Positions 6,762 to 10,024 of a stretch of 10,024 bases of DNA are shown piece after piece. Position 1 is the first letter of the stretch. The number at the start of each line of letters is the position of its first letter. Origin of the DNA: Candidatus Sulfotelmatobacter sp. (GTDB lineage: Bacteria > Acidobacteriota > Terriglobia > Terriglobales > Acidobacteriaceae). The position numbers and the translations under genes are program-made. The stretch is from positions 1-10,024 of the forward strand of contig JASIEN010000584.1 of NCBI GenBank assembly GCA_030045935.1, written 5' to 3'. The notes beneath the pieces were generated by a model. It saw nothing but the letters and a program-made list of their open reading frames with translations, made no database searches and had not been told where the DNA came from.

Positions 6762-8177
6762 TTACTTGCCCGACGGCTTCTTTCCGTCGAATTTGTCATT
6801 GTCGATGAAGGGCTGTGGATTCTTCGGCCCAGGGGGCTGTGTGTTATTAGGGGACATCAAATGTGCCGTGCACAGCACCATCAACTCCGAATTGCTTTTT
6901 TGAATGCTCTTGCTCTTGAAAAAATTACCCAGGATTGGAATGTCTGCCAGTCCCGGAATCTTGTTCCAGACATCGGTCACGCGATTATCGAGCAAGCCTG
7001 CGATCACAAAACTCTGGCCATCGCGCAATTCAAATTCGGTCTCCGCTTTGCGTGTGCTTAACGCCGGAACAGTGAAGCCGGAAATCGTCAGGGCGTCGGC
7101 ATAATCGAGCGTGCTTACTTCTGGCGCAACCGTCAAATGAATGTTGCCGTTGGGCATGATTACAGGAGTGAAGTCCAGCTTCACGCCAAATTCTTTGAAT
7201 GAGATTGTAACGGCCGTGAATCCCTGCCCCGGCTGCACTATGGGGAAAGGAAATTGTCCGCCCGCAAGGAAGCTGGCTTTCTTTCCATTGACCGCGATCA
7301 GATTGGGCTCGGCCAGAATCTGCAACAGGTTCTTGGTTTGCAGGGCTTCGATCACCGCACCCATATGAATGTCGGGACGGAAAAGGAACAAGTTCAGAAC
7401 GTTACTGATCGTTTGATTGGCGGTGAAAGGTCCCGTTTGCCCGGTGGTGCTAGACAGGTTCTGAGGTCCAAACCCGCCGAACTGACTCGTTGTTGTGGTT
7501 CCAATCGTGTTGGCTGCGCCCGTAGAAAACACATTCGCGCCCAGCTGGGTGATGGCGCTGCGATCGACCTCGGCGAACTTCACCTCGAGCAGAACTTCCT
7601 GCGCCCCTACCGGGCCAAACGTCAGCACATTGATCACGTTTTTCGAGTACGCGCTGGCCAGCTCTCCAGCGCGTTTGGCCACATCTTCAGTACTGACGTG
7701 GCCGGAGAGAACGATCGCCGAACGCGAGGGCGTTACGGTAATCTGCTCGTCTGGGAATACACGGCGTTCTTCATCCGCGCAGGCGCTGACATCCACATCT
7801 ACCCGCAGATCAAAGCTGCGGGAACGCTCATTTTCGTCCCAGATGAGGAGCGAAACCTCGCCCGGTGCGCGCCCATGGACCAGAATTTGTGTTGGGGTAA
7901 TTACGGTGGCGTAGGCGACATTGGGGTCAGTGACGGAAATGCGTTTGAGGCGCTCGGTTGTATTGATCAGAAGAGACTTGTCGACCATCACCCGCAGGGG
8001 CGCTGCACCTTGCGCTTGGGGCGGCAAAGTAGCCTGGCCGGCCGCGGCAGGAACAGGTTCCTGCGGCGACGTAGACTGCTGCGATAACGGATCGACGGAG
8101 GAAAAGCGCCGGAGCCCATAAGCCTGGGTTGCAAGCGCCAGCGCGAACGCTGCAAGAACCGTGATACGCAACTTCAT
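6762..8177 (-). CDS. rcpA: RcpA/CpaC, Tad pilus outer-membrane secretin
   Basis: This 471-residue secretin should form the outer-membrane pore for the Flp pilus. A signal peptide (MKLRITVLAAFALALATQAYG) is followed by a Pro/Gln-rich linker (to about 60), a secretin N-terminal domain with LRVMVDKSLLI (61-71), a BON-like region (about 138-188, VLSGHVSTEDVAKRA), and the secretin core (195-440). The core has VLLEVKFAEVDRSAI, AEPNLIAVNGKKASFLAGG, GVKLDFTPVI, LSTRKAETEFELRDGQSFVI and IPGLADIPILGNFFKSK. A Ser/Thr/Gly-rich stretch at 219-257 lies within the core. The final strand reads LMVLCTAHLM where family members usually have a TP motif, and a charged, Pro-rich tail follows. I start at ATG 8177 because the signal peptide begins there; a TTG at 8213 would add 12 polar residues. 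cpaB ends 70 bases upstream. Confidence 0.95.
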   Translation of the reverse strand: MKLRITVLAAFALALATQAYGLRRFSSVDPLSQQSTSPQEPVPAAAGQATLPPQAQGAAPLRVMVDKSLLINTTERLKRISVTDPNVAYATVITPTQILVHGRAPGEVSLLIWDENERSRSFDLRVDVDVSACADEERRVFPDEQITVTPSRSAIVLSGHVSTEDVAKRAGELASAYSKNVINVLTFGPVGAQEVLLEVKFAEVDRSAITQLGANVFSTGAANTIGTTTTSQFGGFGPQNLSSTTGQTGPFTANQTISNVLNLFLFRPDIHMGAVIEALQTKNLLQILAEPNLIAVNGKKASFLAGGQFPFPIVQPGQGFTAVTISFKEFGVKLDFTPVIMPNGNIHLTVAPEVSTLDYADALTISGFTVPALSTRKAETEFELRDGQSFVIAGLLDNRVTDVWNKIPGLADIPILGNFFKSKSIQKSNSELMVLCTAHLMSPNNTQPPGPKNPQPFIDNDKFDGKKPSGK

Positions 8178-8247
8178 CCTGCCACTTTTCTCCAGTTGAG
8201 GGGAACCTGACAATCAGCTACACGAGCCGGCCGTGCCTTCCACCTGC

Positions 8248-9108
8248 CTACTGCGGTTGTTCACCGCCCTGCTCCGGAAATTTCACTACGTCCGGTTTCT
8301 TATCACCCTGATAGACCTCGACGCTGAGTACCGACGGAGCGGGTGTCGGTTTTTCAATTTTTGGTTGCTTGGCGGCATGAACCACCGGGTGCGGTGCCGC
8401 TGATATTACGCCCTTGTACAGAGCTTTCGCACTGGCAGCATCGACAGGATCCTCATGGGTATCGAGCGGATTGCGCAACGAGAGCTGAATTTTGCCCTCA
8501 GAACTTGCCAGTGTCAAGCGCTCCGCGTCTTCGGGCGAAGTCAACAATGTGATCACGGGCGTGTTCTGCGCCTCGCCGGAGGCACTGCGCTCCAGTGTGT
8601 GGCCGGAAGCGATTACCGCGACATTCTGGAGAACCGTGGTGGTCTGTGTCTCAGAACCGCCCGCAGGCGTGCCCGTCAGCAACACATCGACCCGGGTCCC
8701 CGGACCCACAAATCCGGCCACAGAAACCACTTCGTTGACGCGGACAGAAACTGCCCGCATGCCCGGCGGAATCAGTGCCGGCAGGCCTGCGCCGGCGTTT
8801 TCAGGAGCCAGCTTGCTGGGCAGAATGAATTCTCCCCTATTGATGGGAATAATTACGCCGCGGCCCAGCACTTGAGACCTCCTTGCGAAAACCCCTGCTG
8901 GAAGCCCACCCGCCGGGAATCTGGCGACCCGCAGGTCGCGATCTTCGATGCGCGCTCCCACCTGAATATCGGCGGCCGCAACCAGGACATCAACGCCAGG
9001 CGTACTGTTCGAACCCTTGGCTTGCAGGTTCTTGTAGACCATGAGGCTGACCATGGCGCCAAGCGCCAGCGCCAGGGCTCCGACCATCAATAGACGACTG
9101 CGGTTCAT
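8248..9108 (-). CDS. cpaB: CpaB/RcpC, Flp pilus assembly protein (SAF domain)
   Basis: This 286-residue protein belongs to the CpaB/RcpC family, which works in the periplasm with the secretin. An N-terminal anchor or uncleaved signal (about 5-25, LLMVGALALALGAMVSLMVY) is followed by a SAF domain (about 38-105) with VLVAAADIQVGARIEDRDL, FPAGGLPAGVFA and LGRGVIIPINRGEFIL. The RcpC region then has IPPGMRAVSVRVNEVVSVAG, GPGTRVDVLLTG and TTTVLQNVAVIASG, with SPEDAERLTLASSEGKIQL near 211-230. The tail from about 245 is rich in Pro and Lys and low in complexity. ATG 9108 has GGAG four bases upstream (rc of 9113-9116). It follows flp after 82 bases, the usual order in Tad loci. Length is ordinary for the family. 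Confidence 0.95.
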   Translation of the reverse strand: MNRSRLLMVGALALALGAMVSLMVYKNLQAKGSNSTPGVDVLVAAADIQVGARIEDRDLRVARFPAGGLPAGVFARRSQVLGRGVIIPINRGEFILPSKLAPENAGAGLPALIPPGMRAVSVRVNEVVSVAGFVGPGTRVDVLLTGTPAGGSETQTTTVLQNVAVIASGHTLERSASGEAQNTPVITLLTSPEDAERLTLASSEGKIQLSLRNPLDTHEDPVDAASAKALYKGVISAAPHPVVHAAKQPKIEKPTPAPSVLSVEVYQGDKKPDVVKFPEQGGEQPQ

Positions 9109-9190
9109 AATGCTCCATCAGCACGGGCAGACAAATTTCCAGCTGCGGCGAACGAATCCGAATTGCCGCGCCCGGCGCCCACAAATTCTA
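9109..9190 (-). other. flp-cpaB spacer with possible intercistronic stem-loop
   Basis: This 82-base gap is GC-rich in the middle. Arms GCGGC and GCCGC (9145-9149 and 9165-9169) can pair across a 15-base loop, extendable by two A-T pairs with one bulge. Next to them is a short GCGC-CGG-GCGC element (about 9168-9179). No T tract follows on the minus strand, so this is not a classical terminator. It could slow decay of the pilin message or reduce read-through into cpaB. Confidence 0.3.
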
Positions 9191-9352
9191 TTACTGAATC
9201 GCGCTGGCAACCTGGGAGAACACCGTGTTCGCGTTGTTGCCAATTAGCCGGACCGTGCCCACCACAATCACCAGGATGACGGCCAGCATCACCGCATATT
9301 CGGCTATGTCCTGACCCTCGTCTTCCTGCCATAATCTTCGAAAATGCCGCAT
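9191..9352 (-). CDS. flp: Flp/Fap type IVb pilin (prepilin, 53 residues)
   Basis: This is the major subunit of the Tad pilus. The 53-residue prepilin has a basic leader ending in Gly13 (RRLWQEDEG), then QDIAEY, which fits the Flp rule G|XXXXEY. Cleavage there would leave a mature pilin of 40 residues. A hydrophobic stretch (AVMLAVILVIVVGTVRLIG) then gives the pilin helix, and a short polar tail (NNANTVFSQVASAIQ) ends the protein. I start at ATG 9352 because AGGAGG lies nine bases upstream (9362-9367). A GTG ten codons earlier would place that Shine-Dalgarno sequence inside the gene. It is the first gene of the cluster and has its strongest ribosome binding site, as expected for an abundant subunit. 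The TadV/CpaA peptidase needed to process it is not in the window. Confidence 0.95.
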   Translation of the reverse strand: MRHFRRLWQEDEGQDIAEYAVMLAVILVIVVGTVRLIGNNANTVFSQVASAIQ

Positions 9353-9361
9353 CGTTATCCG

Positions 9362-9367
9362 CCTCCT
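9362..9367 (-). promoter_or_regulatory. Strong ribosome binding site of flp
   Basis: The minus strand reads AGGAGG, nine bases before ATG 9352. It is the closest match to the consensus in the window and decides the pilin start against the GTG at 9382. Confidence 0.8.
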
Positions 9368-9382
9368 AAGTACAACACACAC

Positions 9383-9620
9383 CTCGAAAGCCAGCCTTTT
9401 ATCAGCGATAAAAGGCGTTAAACTTCAATTTCGAAATCAAACCTACAGGTAGATCAAAGGCCCCCAAAAGGCCTCAGGACTCACACCTTTGCCACTGTCC
9501 GCGGGGGAGTTCTCTATGAGCATCATAATACTCGCCAAACCTACCGAAAGGTGAAGTTTCTTGCACACTACGGTAACTGATGCGAGACACCAAGCAGACA
9601 AGTCGCCCATCGGTTGTAAC
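9383..9620. promoter_or_regulatory. Divergent intergenic region between flp and the GT87 gene
   Basis: The region must hold the promoter of the tad cluster (minus) and of the GT87 gene (plus). Besides the inverted repeat at 9394-9416 it has a 10-bp palindrome ATTTCGAAAT (9428-9437), a CTAC-AG-GTAG inverted repeat near 9443-9452 and a repeated AAAGGCC (about 9456-9472). I searched by eye for sigma-70 and sigma-54 promoters and found none with convincing boxes and spacing. No small gene was recognised here. Confidence 0.5.
9394..9416. promoter_or_regulatory. Perfect 10-bp inverted repeat upstream of flp
   Basis: The arms GCCTTTTATC (9394-9403) and GATAAAAGGC (9407-9416) are perfectly complementary around a three-base spacer. 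The element lies 41 bases before the pilin ATG. It could be an operator for a dimeric regulator or a stem-loop in the 5' untranslated region of the pilin message. It is not a typical terminator for either strand because no T run follows. No reliable -35/-10 pair was recognised around it. Confidence 0.55.
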
Positions 9621-10024
9621 ATGAGAGCGCACATACCCATGTCCATGGCACCGCGCCTGCGAGAGAGCCTGTCTCTGCTGATTTCCATCTTCGCCGCCTG
9701 TAGCATGTGGTTCTACGTCGATCACATCCTGGTTGCCTATCAAAATGCCGATGCCGCCGCGCACGATCGGCCCCGGGGCAATCTTTCCGATCTTTATCCA
9801 CGCTGGCTGGGTGCGCGGGAGGTGCTGATTCATCATCGTGACCCCTATGCCGGCGATGTTACGAAGGAAATTCAGGAAGGTTATTACGGGCGTGCGCTCG
9901 ACCCGGCGCGGGCAAACGATCCTAAGGACCAGCAGGCGTTCGCATATCCGCTGTACGTAGTTTTTCTCTTGGCGCCGATGGTCAATTTGCCCTTCGAATC
10001 CTTGCGAATCGGTTTCTGTTGGGC
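9621..10024 (+). CDS. GT87 (DUF2029-type) membrane glycosyltransferase, N-terminal part
   Basis: The frame is open from ATG 9621 to the window edge: 134 codons, with the 3' end missing. One membrane helix (about 17-40, SLLISIFAACSMWFYVDHIL) is followed by a periplasmic-type loop with SDLYPRWLGAREVLIHHRDP (56-75), YAGDVTKEIQEGYYGR and NDPKDQQAFAYPLYVVF. A second helix then begins (VVFLLAPMVNLPF). This matches acidobacterial proteins I recall as DUF2029/GT87, GT-C fold enzymes that use polyprenyl-phosphate sugars in cell-envelope glycan work. The acidic loop after helix 1 is where GT-C enzymes carry catalytic Asp residues, so Asp57 is a candidate by inference. The start is uncertain: ATGs at 9639 and 9645 are alternatives and none has a clear Shine-Dalgarno sequence. 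The gene is divergent from the tad cluster and its substrate is unknown. Confidence 0.72.
   Translation, partial: MRAHIPMSMAPRLRESLSLLISIFAACSMWFYVDHILVAYQNADAAAHDRPRGNLSDLYPRWLGAREVLIHHRDPYAGDVTKEIQEGYYGRALDPARANDPKDQQAFAYPLYVVFLLAPMVNLPFESLRIGFCW

Noticed and set aside
7254..8087. Plus-strand open frame of 277 codons
   Set aside because: It lies opposite the secretin gene, whose signal peptide and motifs are clear. The plus-strand translation shows no domain or motif.
8455..9093. Plus-strand open frame of 212 codons
   Set aside because: It is the shadow of cpaB, which has recognisable SAF and RcpC motifs on the minus strand.
9500..9535. Possible plus-strand -10 box CATAAT at 9524-9529
   Set aside because: No sequence resembling a -35 box stands 16-18 bases upstream, so the promoter cannot be supported.
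9443..9836. Minus-strand open frames overlapping the right-hand gene and the flp upstream region
   Set aside because: The plus-strand GT87 reading has a membrane helix and family-like motifs, whereas the minus-strand frames show low-complexity, Cys/Trp/Arg-rich shadow composition.

Overview
The window carries a compact Tad (tight adherence)/Flp type IVc pilus locus on the minus strand, with a divergent gene at the right edge. Protein style suggests a member of the Acidobacteriota (Terriglobia, Koribacter-like). Three things point there: the signature YFSGDELPRTEDLGG after the membrane anchor of the leftmost protein, the DUF192 subtype beside tad genes, and the GT87 N-terminus with DLYPRWLGARE and RDPY. 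This assignment rests on remembered family resemblance, not on a search. The DNA looks moderately GC-rich throughout, with no visible change in composition, and no tRNA, rRNA, insertion sequence or CRISPR was seen.

The layout follows transcription on the minus strand, from right to left. The flp pilin (9191-9352) comes first, then cpaB/rcpC (8248-9108), the rcpA/cpaC secretin (6762-8177), the tadZ/cpaE localisation ATPase (5569-6741), the tadA/cpaF motor ATPase (4267-5562), and the inner-membrane platform genes tadB (3198-4166) and tadC (2294-3196). A DUF192 gene (1864-2232) follows. Last is the N-terminal 602 codons of a membrane-anchored, proline-rich repeat protein (about 1806 down to 1) that leaves the window at the left. 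The gaps are 1 to 100 bases and no convincing terminator was seen between the genes, so one operon is plausible. Start codons were revised by ribosome binding site and signal peptide for flp, the secretin and tadC; tadB and probably the leftmost gene start with TTG.

The genes together make the core of a pilus machine. Flp is the pilin, TadA powers assembly on the TadB/TadC platform, TadZ positions the complex, CpaB supports assembly in the periplasm, and the secretin is the outer-membrane exit. The prepilin peptidase (TadV/CpaA), the minor pilins TadE/F/G and the TadD lipoprotein are not in the window. The 268-base gap between flp and the divergent gene (9353-9620) holds the pilin ribosome binding site and a perfect 10-bp inverted repeat, and must contain both promoters. 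To the right of it starts a truncated GT87 (DUF2029-type) membrane glycosyltransferase on the plus strand.

The least conventional part is the left end. At least fourteen imperfect copies of a short V[VI]xPxP unit (NVVPPPP in its cleanest form), spaced 22-31 residues apart, follow one membrane segment in a TonB-like architecture. On the opposite strand this repeat creates long glycine-rich open frames that are not genes.
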